From Pelomyxa schiedti (Eukaryota; Evosea; Pelobiontida; Pelomyxidae), in contig JAHLWZ010000861.1 of assembly GCA_020536535.1 (NCBI GenBank), positions 1-64,000 on the forward strand: a stretch of DNA of 64,000 nucleotides, in the 5' to 3' direction. Positions 35,736-47,213 of the stretch are shown here, one piece after another. Both the position numbers and the translations under genes were made by a program. Within the stretch, counting starts at the first letter, position 1. Each line of letters begins with the position of its first letter. The notes beneath the pieces are model-generated. The model was not told the origin of the DNA. It searched no databases and saw only the letters and a list, made by a program, of their open reading frames with translations.

Positions 35736-38584
35736 ATGAATAAATACCGTCAAACCAAGCAATTGGGAGATGGCACCTACGGCACCGTCACTAAGGCTGT
35801 AAATAGAGCCACTGGCGAAATTGTGTGTTTTTCTTTGGTGTTTTTTGTGCGTTGACATTAAATTTTAGGTGGCAATAAAAAAGCTCAAGAAAAAGTTTCG
35901 TTCTTGGGCCGACTGCATTGCATTGCGTGAAGTCAAGGTGAAAATTGGCATTCCTCATTATCATTACCTTACAACTGAAACTTTGGTAGTCTTTGAACAA
36001 TCTGAGGCACCCAAATATTGTAAGATTGATAGAGTTAATAAGGTTCGGAAACAGAAGTGGGAAGTTTTCGTGCCAACCAACGTAGGGAGAACGACGACGT
36101 CTATTTTGTATTCGAATTTATGCATTCCAATCTCTATGAAGCGATGAAAGATAGAGAAAAGTATTTTCCCGAGGGGAAAATACGGAACATTATTTATCAA
36201 GTACTGCAAGGTCTGCACTTTATGCACAATAGAGGGTACTCCACCCACTATTTAGCAGTCAAATGTTAATAAACCTAGATATTTTCACCGGGATATGAAA
36301 CCAGGTTAGTTCTCGTACATATCTTCTTCCCGATCTAAAAGGAAAAGAAAATCTCCTGGTCACGAAGGACACAACAAAAATTGCTGACTTTGGTAAGCTT
36401 GCAAATTTCACTGTGGTATTACTCATTGAGTAAGGTCTTGCGCGAGAAATAAGATCTAAGCCGCCCTACACTGACTATGTCTCTACGAGATGGTAACACA
36501 CAATAGCGTATTAATTGAAGTGACCTCACCTAGGTACAGAGCTCCTGAAATTCTGCTCCGAAATGTCAGCTATTCCGCTGCAGTTGACATATGGGCGGTT
36601 GGTGGTATGTTTGATTGTATTCCTTTGTAATTTTCACAACCATTTAGCAATTATGGCGGAGCTTTATATGCTTCGCCCCCTATTCCCAGGGGCATCTGAA
36701 CCTGATGAAATATATAAAGTAGAAGAAGGAATGTAATATTTTTTTCGTTAACCCCACACAAAGATATGTAGCATTCTCGGAACGCCAACTCAAGTCACGT
36801 GGCCAGAAGGCCTGAAACTCGCCGCGGCGATGAACTACAAGTTTCCACAAGTATTTTGACCTGAATTGCTTTCATTCATCTCATAGACTTAGTTTAGTGG
36901 AATGCCGTTGACTTCTTTAATTCCAAGTGCTTCTCCTGAGGCAATAGACCTAATGTCGCAGTTAATGAAAGTATGAATGAATGTATAGAATCCGACGCTA
37001 ATTCGTGTACCAGTATGATCCAAGTAAAAGATTGACAGCTTCTCAAGCCTTAAGTCATCCATATTTTTGTAAAATGCCTGTGATATCGCCTGCTTCACGG
37101 GTCCTAATCTCAACTTCACTGACACTTTCTGGTAAATCTCCTATCCTGCCTCAACTAAACTTATCTCTAGCAAAATTACGGGAAGAGTCATACAAAAGAA
37201 AAAAAGCTCGGAATGCAAATGGCGATAGCTCACCAACAACCTCCCCAAAGGGCGAGTCTCTGTTGTATTCTTCCACATCACCAAAGCAAAGAAACGCAAC
37301 TCTTGCACACAACCCATTTCTGCGAAAGGGCCGCTATACCCCCGGATCCGCATTCAACTTTGGAAGCTCTGGTGTGTAAAACTAAAGTTCTCTAAAGATG
37401 TCCTCATTCTACATCAGATATCAGTGTTATACAAGAAAAATATCATTCTCTAGATAAATCGAAACTTTTTTGTAATGGGTACATCCCCACCTCCATGTTG
37501 TCTTTTGAACTTACAACCCCAAAAGACTAAATGCCCGCGCAGCGCTCGCAGCTGATTTGTACCAATTATCACCAACCAACTCGGCATCCCCTAGAGGCTC
37601 TAGATCCCCTTCACCAATCAATTCCCCAAACATGGTTTCACTCCCGAATATTCCCAACACTCTCGCCCCCCCGGTGAAAGCTGGTCCTTACAGTACGACA
37701 CATCTACCAGTACACCCAAAATCCAAGACAGGTTTCCTCCTTATTTAGATTGAGCACCCTTTTTATTTTACCCCTGGATAGATACGGGAACAGGAACTTC
37801 GAACTCCTCGGCTCACCATACCCATAGCTCCAGTCAACCACTGCACATATCCGGGCCAACCAATACGCATCAAAAGCCAGTGCCACCCCCACTATCCTTA
37901 TCTTCGTCTCCAACTTCATCAATTCTATACAGCAGCAGTACAACCACAGCCATCCCGGTTGTATCATTAACCTCACCTCCATCGCCACCAGTTTCGTTAT
38001 ACGGAACCTCGCCTTCATCCACATCAGCAACAGGCTATGGAACTTCACCCTCGTCGTCCACCATGTACGGATCCTCGCCAACGTCACCACTCAGTCTTCA
38101 CCACAGCTCAAGCGGATCACTCCCTCAACTAAGCCCGCCCTCATACCCCTCGCAATCACAACCAGTCTCCCCCAAGTACTCACAGAACAAATCATACACC
38201 TACCTGCCCGCATCCCTTTACCCATACCAATCAAAACACCAACAACACAACAAACAACCTCCAAGCACCACCACACTACTGGAAGCTCCGGCAACACTCT
38301 TCCCCACTCCGAACTCAAACATGAAATACTCCCTCCCTTCCCTCCGCAACCTCGGCAGCTCACACACCTGTACCACCACCACTACACAGTTCCTTGGCTC
38401 CACAATAACAACGCTTCCACAGGTATCAATCCCGTTTCTCTTTCACAAGCACACTAACACCGGTCACAGATTGTTGGTAACCAGGCCTTTGCTGTATCAT
38501 CACACGGGCTGTGACCCACACAGTCCACCATTCACAATGAACTTTGCCGGTTTTACTGCCGCCACTCAGTATGTCTGTTGTTGA
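35736..38584 (+). CDS. MAK/ICK (RCK-family) Ser/Thr protein kinase
   Basis: Kinase domain starts directly at 35736: '[18 protein letters not shown]' (Gly loop), '[10 protein letters not shown]' (ATP lysine), 'ALREVK', '[18 protein letters not shown]', 'HRDMKP|ENLLV' (catalytic loop) and '[12 protein letters not shown]'. The activation loop is '[16 protein letters not shown]' with the TDY dual-phosphorylation motif. Later come '[20 protein letters not shown]' and '[16 protein letters not shown]'. These are diagnostic of the MAK/ICK/MOK group, which controls flagellum and cilium length. Introns are very short (30-60 nt) and split most kinase motifs. Around 36000-36080 the frame changes by a base ('EVF[R]ANQRRENDD'), probably a missing base. 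After the kinase core lies a long Ser/Pro/Thr-rich tail to 38584, typical of the family. Confidence 0.87.
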
Positions 38585-38662
38585 TGTATAAATTAATAAA
38601 AAAGAAAAAAGAATGTATAGTTCCTGAATGTTTCTTTTTTTTGTATTTTGTATTTTGTATCA

Positions 38663-40032
38663 TCAGGGTAATTGTTGTTGTGTGTTTGTGGAGGGGGTGG
38701 TAGCTGTTGCTGTGTGTGACTGTTTTGGCTTGTATTTGATGTTGAGAACCACACCAGCAAACACAACCGCGGCGCCGGCTAAGTAGGGAAAGGTGAATGG
38801 CTTGGAGAACAACAAAAATGACAGGAACAGGGACATGGCTTTGCGGCATGATGTGGTTATCACCGCAGTAAGTGCACTAGTTCTTTTTACTAGCATGAGT
38901 ACGCATACAGTACCAAAGTAGGCTAGAAGGCCTGCAACCTGTGTGATTGAATGTGATTGTTCTGGGTCTGGGTTTTTTGGGTAACATACAACAATTTCTA
39001 GTAGAACAAACTTTTTTACGGCTATAACGGAAAGTGCCGTGAATAATTCGTTGCTAAGAAATAGCCATGGCAGTATCATAATAGCACCAATTCCGAAGGA
39101 ATACACAACCTGTTAGACCTTTATATGTAAATAGGAACTCGATATAGAAGCAGGCGCACAAGTTCATTTTCCGTAACGCCATAATCTCTCATTCCTTTCT
39201 CTTGTGAATTGTCTTGGCATGCATTCATTATAAGTGTGAGGGAAATGAGAAGTATCCCTTGTTGAGTTAGAGTGATTCAATTGAACTGAATCCAAACCAA
39301 AAAAGTTAAAGGTTGGCATAGCATTGATGTCAGCCATAGTTACTACAGTTAGACCAATAGCAATGAGAAATACGCTGCCGTACTCCCTAATGGTATAACG
39401 CTTCTTTTGAATGAAAAGCCCGCCCAGCATTGTTATAACAACGCGAGCAGATTTAAAAAGTAACTAGCTGAACTTCAGAGGATTAAGGAATTTCAAACCA
39501 AGAAGGAAGATACCCAAGTAGGGAAATTCAGGAAGCGGAGGGAGTAAGCAGAAAGAGCGAATCCAGAGACACTAAAAAATGCAACTCTAACGTGATACCA
39601 TAATGGTGCCTTGCGACTGCGATTATGTTAAAAGTGTTACTTTTGTTTTAAAAGTAAACATTAAATATACATTTCATCACAACAAAGCCACACCAAAAAA
39701 ACCTTGTGTAGTCATTGATGAGGTCAAGGTTAAGGAGGGAAAGTGGCCAATAATTGTGGCCCAGCCTCTCCAGTAACCCAAATGACACGAAAATAGTAAA
39801 ATGGACAACTGTAACGAATCCACCGTACTCAAATCGATTGTTTTTGAATATCGATTCCTGCACAGGAAAATGTGTCACCCAACCAGCCCCCAAAAAAGAA
39901 ACCAGAGTAGATTACCTGCAGCAAAATAACAAGGCAGAACGACGCAAACAAGCAGCAAATTAGAATTGCCACAGTCTTGGTCCCATCCCCAACTTGTAAC
40001 CCTGCACAATTTATGGTGTTGTGTGAGTCCAT
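38663..40032 (-). CDS. SLC35B3-like PAPS (3'-phosphoadenosine 5'-phosphosulfate) transporter
   Basis: A 9-10-helix nucleotide-sugar-transporter-type protein. From the start at 40032: 'VAILICCLFASFCLVILLQ|ESIFKNNRFEYGGFVTVVHF', 'SLRFLNFPTW|LLFKSARVVITMLGG', 'FIQKKRYTIREYGSVFLIAIGL' and 'TMADINAMPTFNF' (motifs shown in parts). Next come 'MYSFGIGAIMILPWLFL' and, at the end, 'GLLAYFGTVCVLMLVKRTSALTAVI' and 'CRKAMSLFLSFLLFSKPFTFPYL'. The RKAM..LSFxxFxKPFTF block is characteristic of SLC35B2/B3, which carry PAPS from cytosol to Golgi for sulfation in exchange for AMP-type products. The frame stays open upstream through the pentanucleotide repeat to 40455, so a longer N-terminus is possible. Confidence 0.8.
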
Positions 40033-40502
40033 TATAGCAGCACCACAACTCCTACTTGTGGGCCTCTTCGTCCACCAACACAACACAACACAACACAACA
40101 CAACACAACACAACACAACACAACACAACACAACACAACACAACACAACACAACACAACACAACACAACACAACACAACACAACACAACACAACACAACA
40201 ACCTGCATGGCCAGCCGCCGCCAAGCCCTGCCCCAACTTGGCCACGGCGGTGCCGATGGCCGAGGCCGTGGCGCCCGTGGTGCCGGTGCTGCTGTCGCCC
40301 CGGTTCCACACAGCCGTGTCTGCCGCGGGCGACGGTGGTGCGGAGGAGGAGGAGGAGGAGGAAGGAGCGGGTGGATTATGATGATCGCCACCCGCCAACA
40401 GCACCACCACGCCCGCGTCGCCCGTGGCATCTACCATCATTGGGACCAGAACCAACCGGATTGTTGTTGCTATTTACAGCCAGAGCTGGAGCTCAAAGGG
40501 CG
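40033..40502. other. Spacer between PAPS transporter and papain-like paralog 1
   Basis: 470 bp between two minus-strand genes. It holds the pentanucleotide repeat and a GC-rich stretch (40200-40400) with long open frames in several phases, none protein-like. If the transporter starts further upstream, part of this would be its N-terminus. Confidence 0.5.
40079..40200. repeat. Pentanucleotide microsatellite (AACAC)n
   Basis: About 24 perfect copies of a 5-bp unit, immediately upstream of the predicted start of the PAPS-transporter gene (minus strand). As 5-mers, copy changes would shift any reading frame, so this is probably 5' untranslated or promoter DNA rather than coding. Confidence 0.92.
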
Positions 40503-41746
40503 TCATTGTTGTTTTCTGGGCGTCGTTGTTGTGGCTGTTGGTGGGGGTCTACAACAGTGGCTGCGGAGAGGGGCAGTTGATTCGGCCCAATCACAGTGAC
40601 AGGTGCAGGGTCGTCCCATTTGAGTGCCACCATGTCGTCTCTCTGGCTCAGTGGTGCACGGGATATCAATGAAAGGCTGCTGGGGAATTAGGCTCCTTTT
40701 TGACGAGGATTCCACATACTTGTTGGTGGAATTGTTCTCTGTCTGAGAAAGAAAAGCATAGAGTTTTGCCTGAGACTGCTCTATGTCCACAGATAGGGAC
40801 TTTAATGCATCCGTGGTGAAGGTATGGCAGGTTCTTCCTTCCTCTTCATAGTAGTACCTGTTGTACTGTGCAATAACGCCGCACAACTTGTGGAGCCTCG
40901 AAATTTCAAATTCCTCAATTTCTAGCATTGTCTGCCATTTTCTATGAAATAGGGTTTGTAATTTAGTCTCAAGTGATATCAGCTTGCCTCTGATCTCCTA
41001 TGCGCAATTAGGTTCTAAATGGAAAGTGAGAGAAGTCACTCTATCCTCTGCAGTAAGATGTGCTATTGCCTCACTGAGAACACTTTGCGGGTCTTCATTT
41101 GGAATGCAAATGCTGGAACTCCACTCAATGTTGTACCAACCAACCCGCAGGCCAGTGTGCAAGGAGTCCAAATTCATCTTTGATGGAGGCTTTGGGGAGG
41201 GATTTTCGGCGCTGTATGAGTCCTGCAGTGAACGAACTTCGGTAATGAATAGAGAGACAACAAGTCTTGACATCCTGGGGATTGTAATTTCAGACCCTGA
41301 TAATGCCGATTTGAGTTCCTTTTGAGATTGTAAGGGTGAACAAGGGTGTGCGGTTAACGACACATTAAAGTCCCCGTTAGGGCACAAATCTTCTATCTTC
41401 TGAATAATGTCCCCAATTTTCCATGTGAAGTCCATGTTGAAGTACTTTTGGAATATTTTGTTTTCATCGCCTAGTACCAGAGCCAAAGCTCGTTGCTCCT
41501 CCACACTAATTCCCGGCAATCTATTCTCAACCTAAAAAAACTCATTACTGCTGCGTGACGAAACAACACATAAACATAAACAACTTATAAACCTTTCGTA
41601 GCAAGTCAGGGAACCACGATGGTTCACTGCTGTTGCCTTCACTCTCTGATGTGTTATGTGATCCCACGCCACCTGTTTCACGTGCCCCACAAACCACCAC
41701 CACCTCACTGTGCTGTGACGTCGATACCGTCTCCACAGATGCCCAT
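40503..41746 (-). CDS. PPPDE/LRAT-like papain-fold protein, tandem paralog 1
   Basis: Shares its layout with the next gene: a linker ('EPSWFPDLLRK|VENRLPGISVEEQRALALVLGDENKIF'), 'IGDIIQKIEDLCPNGDF', then 'LHTGLRVGWYNIEWSSSICIP' and, in the last exon, 'VIAQYNRYYYEEEGRTCHTF'. The order conserved His (LHTGLRVG) then conserved Cys (RTCHTF) with these spacings recalls permuted papain folds such as PPPDE (deSUMOylase-type) and LRAT proteins. The exact family is not recognised. The ATG at 41746 opens 'MGIC', a possible myristoyl/palmitoyl site, but it is out of frame with the following 'ETVSTSQHSE' by one base, so the true start is unsure. Confidence 0.6.
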
Positions 41747-41911
41747 TCTCTGTTTATGTTGGGGGTGCAAGGGTTGTTGCTAGTTGTGTCACAAGTAGAT
41801 TTTCAGAGGAATCACCAACTTGGAAAGCGAGATGAAGAAGCATTCAACAACTTTCTGAATCACCTGGTTTTTTTTTTACACAAGTTTTTTGTATTGTCAA
41901 CAACATGTACA

Positions 41912-43278
41912 TCATTGCCTGAGATAGAGGGGGGATTGATCAGGAGAAGGCAGGAAAGCAGGGTTGGTTGGTTCTGCAAGGTGCCTAGTGACAAACACGT
42001 TGTGGAATGACCTCAGGAGTACGAGGTCTCCTGGGGGGTCGGCGGGCAGAGCTTGGAGGGCGTCCCAGTTTTGTCTGACAAAGTCATCAAACACACTTCT
42101 CTGTTGGAATGTATGTTCTTTGTAGACCATGCTGGGGGGGAATACGGTTAGTGTCACACATGGGAAACATGGTAAAAATTAAGAGGGAAAGGATGGCAAA
42201 CTTGCAAGAACCCGTGCTGTGGAGTGTTTTAATAAAAACATCCAGTTCCCCACCAAAGGTAGGGGTCTTGCGGGTCATTGCCTTAATTGCTGCAAGGACG
42301 AATTTCTGGCAGTTGGTTCTTAGCTGGTCATAGAAGTGGTATCTATTGTAGGTCACTATGACCTTACACAGATCGCGGAGGACGTCATGTTGAATTTCTT
42401 CCATTTGAATTAAGTCATTCCAAGATTGTGCTATATCGGGCAGAGTTTCAAATTGTTGTGCCAATAACAAAGCATGACTCCGCAAATCCTGGGAGAAGGT
42501 AAGAAATGATAGGTAACACGTAAAACCAACCGCCTCCTCTGTTGGGATTTGAGCCACTAGATCCTGAACTACCACTTGCGGGGCTTGAGTCGGAATGCAG
42601 AGACTAGTGTCGTTCCAATCGATGATATAGGTCCCAACTCTCAGGCCAGAATGCATAACACCAAAAGGCACATCGGCAATCTTCGGACCAACCCGGTATA
42701 ATATCTTCTTGAAGCTACCCAGAGTGCGAATCCGCTGAATTTCCATGATAATTAGAGAAACTGAGAATCTTGGTTTCTGTTGAAGCCTTCGTCCCTGACG
42801 AGTAACAGCTGCCCCCATTTCTCTTGGGTTACCCTTTTTCGGAGTTTAGATTACAACGATAGTTAAATAAAAATTAACTAGCTCAAGTAAGTAATTTATA
42901 AATTTATGAACGCACAGTGAAGACTCCTTCAGGACACAAAGCTTGAAGCTCCTCAATGACTTCTCCCACATTCATCACACAGTCAGAAAAGTATTCATCG
43001 TATAATTTGTTCTCATCCCCAAGCACTTCCGCCAAGTGCCTCTGTTCCTCAAAGCTAATATCAGGGAACTTCCTTTGTACCTGCATGCACAATTATTTGG
43101 AAACTAATTAAACAGAACCTGGTCACACTTTCTCCAGCAAATCGGAAAACCACGTTGCATCACAGGGCTCGGTAGTTGTAGTCGTAGCCGTTGCACCTAC
43201 GTTGTGGTACAAACATGGCGAAACGGTACTGGCAACTGATTTCACCGGGACCAACGGTCTCGAACTTGCTGCGCCCAT
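41912..43278 (-). CDS. PPPDE/LRAT-like papain-fold protein, tandem paralog 2
   Basis: ATG at 43278 opens 'MGAASSRP', a good N-myristoylation signal (Gly2, Ser6). A short linker ends 'TWFSDLLEK|VQRKFPDISFEEQRHLAEV' and 'LGDENKLYDEYF', with intron 43089-43125. The core exon (about 42200-42818) holds 'FGVMHSGLRVGTYIIDWNDT' with 'SLCIP', then 'VIVTYNRYHFYDQLRTNCQKF'. The last exon 'MVYKEHTFQQRSVFDDF' is joined by a GT-AG intron. The conserved His and Asn-Cys pair match the catalytic positions of PPPDE/LRAT-type permuted papain folds. I infer a membrane-attached thiol hydrolase or acyltransferase, not proven. Tandem duplication with the gene at 40503 is evident from the shared linker and core. Confidence 0.65.
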
Positions 43279-43642
43279 CCTCGCCACTGTGACAAAGTCG
43301 TTGTATGTTCAGAGAAGCACCTCGCGTGAAGGTAAAGCAAGTTTAGTTTCTGTTGGTTGTCCACTCTCAACAGAAAACAACCCGCCAAGTTGGGGACAAC
43401 CCAAGATTCGGGACGCCCAGTGGATTGAGCAAAGAACCACCGGTCGGACCTAGTGAATCTGAATGAAGGTGATTCTCCCGCAGACGCCTGATCGGTGAAA
43501 CTCTCAGTCACAAATCAGAAGACGTTTCGCGGAACTACGAAAAAAGGAGAAAAATAGTGGGTGCGAAGAGGTGAGTGAACGTAGATCCGGGTTTTTGTAG
43601 GTGACCAAGGATCTAGGCCCAGCAACACAACCGATAATAACA
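43279..43642. promoter_or_regulatory. Divergent intergenic region, papain-like paralog 2 / Rho GTPase
   Basis: About 360 bp between two opposite starts. Several short open frames occur, none supported. Presumably holds both promoters. Confidence 0.5.
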
Positions 43643-44867
43643 ATGTCTACGTCAACGTCAACGACAACGAGTGCAGCTGCAGCCACAACCACAGCGTCGT
43701 CGTCCACGTCGTCGTCATCGGGCGGGACGACGGCGACTCCGCCGGTGGTGACTGGTTGTCCCAAGGTCAGAAAAAGGACCCCCGGCCAGGTCACAAAGGT
43801 CCGTCCACCACTTTTTTTTTTCTTTCTTTTTTTTCTCCCCTCCAACTAAGTGGATAACAAGGTCGTGAAAATTGGAGTGGTGGTATGCACTTTGTTTGCT
43901 CAGCGTTTTGGTTATTCCCACCGTTTTTTTTTCCCCAGGGTGACGGGACTGTGGGAAAGACAACTTTATTGCTTGGGTACATTACACAGGGGTTCATCAC
44001 AGAGTATACACCGACTGTATGTTTCTGCGTTGTTACGATATGTGGCTGAGCTTTTTCAGGTATATGATAATTTCAGTGCCATCGAAGAAATTGGATCTGA
44101 TGTTATCAATGTTATTTTATGGTAAGTTTTATTTCTTACTGAGGTACAACAATCTTATCTTATTTAGGGATACTGCTGGTATGTTCCGGTTGACTATTTT
44201 AGTGGTAAACGGAGACGTTTTTCAGGTCAGGATGACTACCAAGGCATACGACAGACCTGTTATACTTTCTGCAACTACGATTTATTCTTTCTGTGCTTTA
44301 GTGTTGTTCATAGAGATTCCTTTGATAATGTTCGGTTCAAGGTACCTTCTTGAACCGATGTGGCTATCAACATTCTCACTTTTTCCAGTGGCTTACAGAA
44401 CTAAAGCGAACCAGGCCAAACACTCCTCTGGTACTCGTTGGTACGAAAACAGATCTTCGGGAGGAGGGTAATAAGGCACATGTCACCTTCAAAGAGGTAA
44501 TATTTGTGCGTGACACTAATTCACCATTAAAATTTCACAGGGGGAGAAACGGGCACGTGATATCCGAGCGAAAATGTACCTTGAGTGTACATCCAAGAAC
44601 TCAGAGTCTATCAATGCCATGATGGCCAGTGCACTCGGTATTATAATGGAACGGGATGAGGAACGCAAAAGGAAAATCGAGAAGCAGTATAAGAAAGAGA
44701 AGAAGGAAGAAGAGAAGCTTGCCAAGAAGCTTGCTAAACTAGAAGCTGCCGGAAGAGAAAGAAGTGGCAGCAGTGCCGCATCAGCTTCCACAACAACCAC
44801 AACTTCATCCACAACCACCTCACCCAGCACAACACCATCAACCACTTCACCCAGTGGTTCTTCCTAA
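43643..44867 (+). CDS. Rho-family GTPase with long Ser/Thr N-terminus and coiled-coil tail, no CAAX
   Basis: An N-terminal Ser/Thr-rich stretch (about 50 residues) precedes the G domain. 'VKIGVV|GDGTVGKTTLL' is the P-loop. 'EYTPT|VYDNF' is switch I, with the effector Thr. 'ILW|DTAG|QDDYQGIRQ' is switch II, with the catalytic Gln. 'TPLVLVGTKTDL' is the guanine-specificity motif and 'LECTSKNSES' replaces the SAK motif. At least seven introns of 30-70 nt split the domain. The C-terminus is not prenylated: instead of CAAX it has a charged coiled-coil ('EERKRKIEKQYKKEKKEEEK') and a Ser/Thr tail. All nucleotide-binding residues seem present, so it is probably an active switch held at its site by the tail rather than by a lipid. 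Confidence 0.85.
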
Positions 44868-44949
44868 GCAACTCTTTACAGGATGTAAATCAAAGCAAAA
44901 AAAACCAATAATACAAAAGAGTTTTCTTCCTTTCCTTGTTTTCATGGAC

Positions 44950-45871
44950 CTAAAAAGGTCCGACATACAAATGACTACCACTTGGGCCAAGGAGAAGAAG
45001 GAGTCCCATTTCCTGTGCGGAGCTGCCAACATATTTCATCCCTGTTGTAGGCAAAGTGCCATGTAATTCCCAGTATTTCAGTGTCCGTTTTATCAACCCA
45101 CAAACTCCAATTTGATTCACTCTTGTGGTTGGGATCACTCCAGGAAAACAGAATGTTGTAGTCCCTTGAATATATATCAGTGCGTTAAAGCAGGGTGAAT
45201 TTCCGTACTTATTCAAGCACCAACTACCAGTTGTTTCCTCTGAGCCTCCTGGTTCATTATCTCCAGAGCCACTAGTGAATATACACCATGACCACCTGTA
45301 TACTCTGAGATAGAAGCAAAAAATTTTCGGGATTTTGTACATACTCCATACGAAATGTACGATCACTCGAAAAGCGAAGGATATAAGTTGTATCGTACTG
45401 GTTATTATAGTAAAAGGGTCTCTTGCACAGTAATTGGTTTAATAGATCGGTGGCTTGGTCACCAAGGAAAGATATGATCAATTTCACCACCTAGTGAAGA
45501 TGCAACAAGACAATAATAAGAGAGGAAAAAAATCTCGTTAATATGCCAATAATAGGAGTCTATGTGGCATTGTAATATAAGCACACAATCAAATGACCTA
45601 CCTCGTGAGGGAGTGTTGCCACAACACTCAACTTCCCACACCTCTTGTTCTGTTGTCCTAAAATAAATGCGACCTTTGGGAAATTTAAACATTTGTAACA
45701 CACAGAAGAAAAGGGACGAGAGGTAGTAAAGAAGGAAAGTACTTTTGAACGCTTGAATTTGTGGTGAATCCCACGAGATTTGCAGAACTCCCATGCGGCT
45801 ACTTGTTTACTTCCCGCAGGAGAAGAAGGCGTGGGCTTTGTAGTGCGTTTCTTTTTGCGACCTTTGCCCAT
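44950..45871 (-). CDS. Unknown protein with basic N-terminus
   Basis: ATG at 45871 opens 'MGKGRKKKRTTKPTPSSPAG', a lysine-rich possible nuclear signal. Further exons carry 'GRIYFRTTEQEVWEVE', 'LIISFLGDQATDLLNQLL', 'DTTYILRFSSDRTFRMEYVQNPE', 'YRWSWCIFTSGSGDNEPGG', 'WCLNKYGNSPCFNALIYI' and 'VIPTTRVNQIGVCG'. The end is uncertain: one frame stops at 44950, the other ('ITWHFAYNRDEICWQLR') at 44975. The pattern 'TYILRFSSDRTF' suggests a beta-barrel or F-box-associated type domain, but I do not recognise it. At least four exons. Confidence 0.45.
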
Positions 45872-46286
45872 TGTGGAGTTCGGTCTGGGAGTCGTTACTC
45901 AGTCATCCAGAGGAGCAGGGCAACCGGTTGTTGTTGGTACTCACCTTTCACTGAACAACAATCAATGTTGTCTCGGATTCTTAAGGGAGTGGAACTTCTT
46001 GGAGTAGGTCCTGATCTACTATAGCCATGTCCCCAAGGCTTGGGTGTGGAGTTCCTTGCCCTGATCAGTTTCAGAATATATGGTTTCAAAAAATCCGTTT
46101 TCTCGGCTGTGGTTTCGTTTTTTTGGTGTTGAACGCAGTTTCAAGCGAAACCACCGTTTTTATTACGACAGAAAACCACGACAATGCATAATACAAATAA
46201 AAAGCCAAACAATCAAGCCAATCAACAACGACAACACCACTACACAACAAGCTACATCAGCAACTAACAACACAACAAAACCCACA
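45872..46286. promoter_or_regulatory. Divergent intergenic region before the second Rho gene
   Basis: 415 bp between opposite starts. The 5' leader of the Rho gene (46180-46285) is A/C-rich. No gene recognised. Confidence 0.5.
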
Positions 46287-47089
46287 ATGGAGAACATTAA
46301 GATAGTGGCGGTTGGAGACGGAGCCGTGGGCAAGACATGCATGCTCATCAGCTACACAACAAACGCGTTCCCAACGACTTACATACCAACTGTGTTTGAC
46401 AACTACTCGTGCGCCGTCATGTTCAAGGACAACCTGCGGCCCTACATGCTGAGCTTATGGGACACCGCCGGGTGTGTGCTCTTGTTAATTGGTTATATTT
46501 TGAAAATATGTATGAATTTATGAATTTGAAAATGTATTTACGAAAACCAAAGTATTTGGGGTGAGCGCTTACCGTCTATTAAATAGGCAAGAGGATTATG
46601 ATAGGCTCAGGCCGTTGTCATATCCTATGACCGACATATACCTCGTTTGCTACAGTGTGCTCTCGTCCTCCTCACTGGAGAACGCCGAGACCAAGTGGTT
46701 CCCTGAGATAAAACACTACTCCCCAGGGGTACCGTTTATACTCGTTGGGCTCAAGAAGGATGCCCGCAATGACAAGGACACACTGGCTCAGCTGGCCAAG
46801 AGGAACGTAGTGCCAGTCTCCACTGAAACCGGCCAGGCTGTTGCCACCAGGCTTGGTGCTGCAAAGTTCATTGGTACTTTTCCTGTCTCTCTTCTCCTAA
46901 TATCTATTTTCCGATCTCTTATAAAGCTGTGTTCTGACTGTCTCTTTTACAGAGTGCAGTGCGTTGACACAGGAGGGCCTTCAGGATGTGTTCAATTCTG
47001 CTATCAGGACCTTCATTGATAAGCATGGAGAATTAGGCCCCAAATCCAAGAAATCCAAGAGGAGCCACAAACAATGCAACATACTGTAG
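46287..47089 (+). CDS. Rho/Rac-family GTPase with CAAX box
   Basis: Three exons (46287-46471, 46587-46872 and 46952-47089; boundaries to within a base). G1 is '[14 protein letters not shown]', switch I '[10 protein letters not shown]', G3 '[19 protein letters not shown]', and '[13 protein letters not shown]' takes the place of the usual TKxD motif: LKKD here, where most Rho proteins have TKxD. '[18 protein letters not shown]' is the G5 region. The tail '[14 protein letters not shown]' is a polybasic region plus the prenylation box CNIL. Leu at the last position favours geranylgeranylation. Controls actin organisation at membranes, by family knowledge. A normal-length Rho protein (about 195 residues). 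Confidence 0.93.
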
Positions 47090-47213
47090 AAGTGTACAAA
47101 CCCAGCTGTAGTGTAGTTGTAAATGTATCACATGTTAACTAAAAAGAAACCCAACAATTTTGCCAATACAAAGAATATTCATTTATTAGTTAGGTTTTTT
47201 TATTTTGCTGTGC

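Noticed and set aside
40079-40200. Regular array reminiscent of a CRISPR or satellite array
   Set aside because: The unit is 5 bp with no spacers; it is a plain microsatellite.
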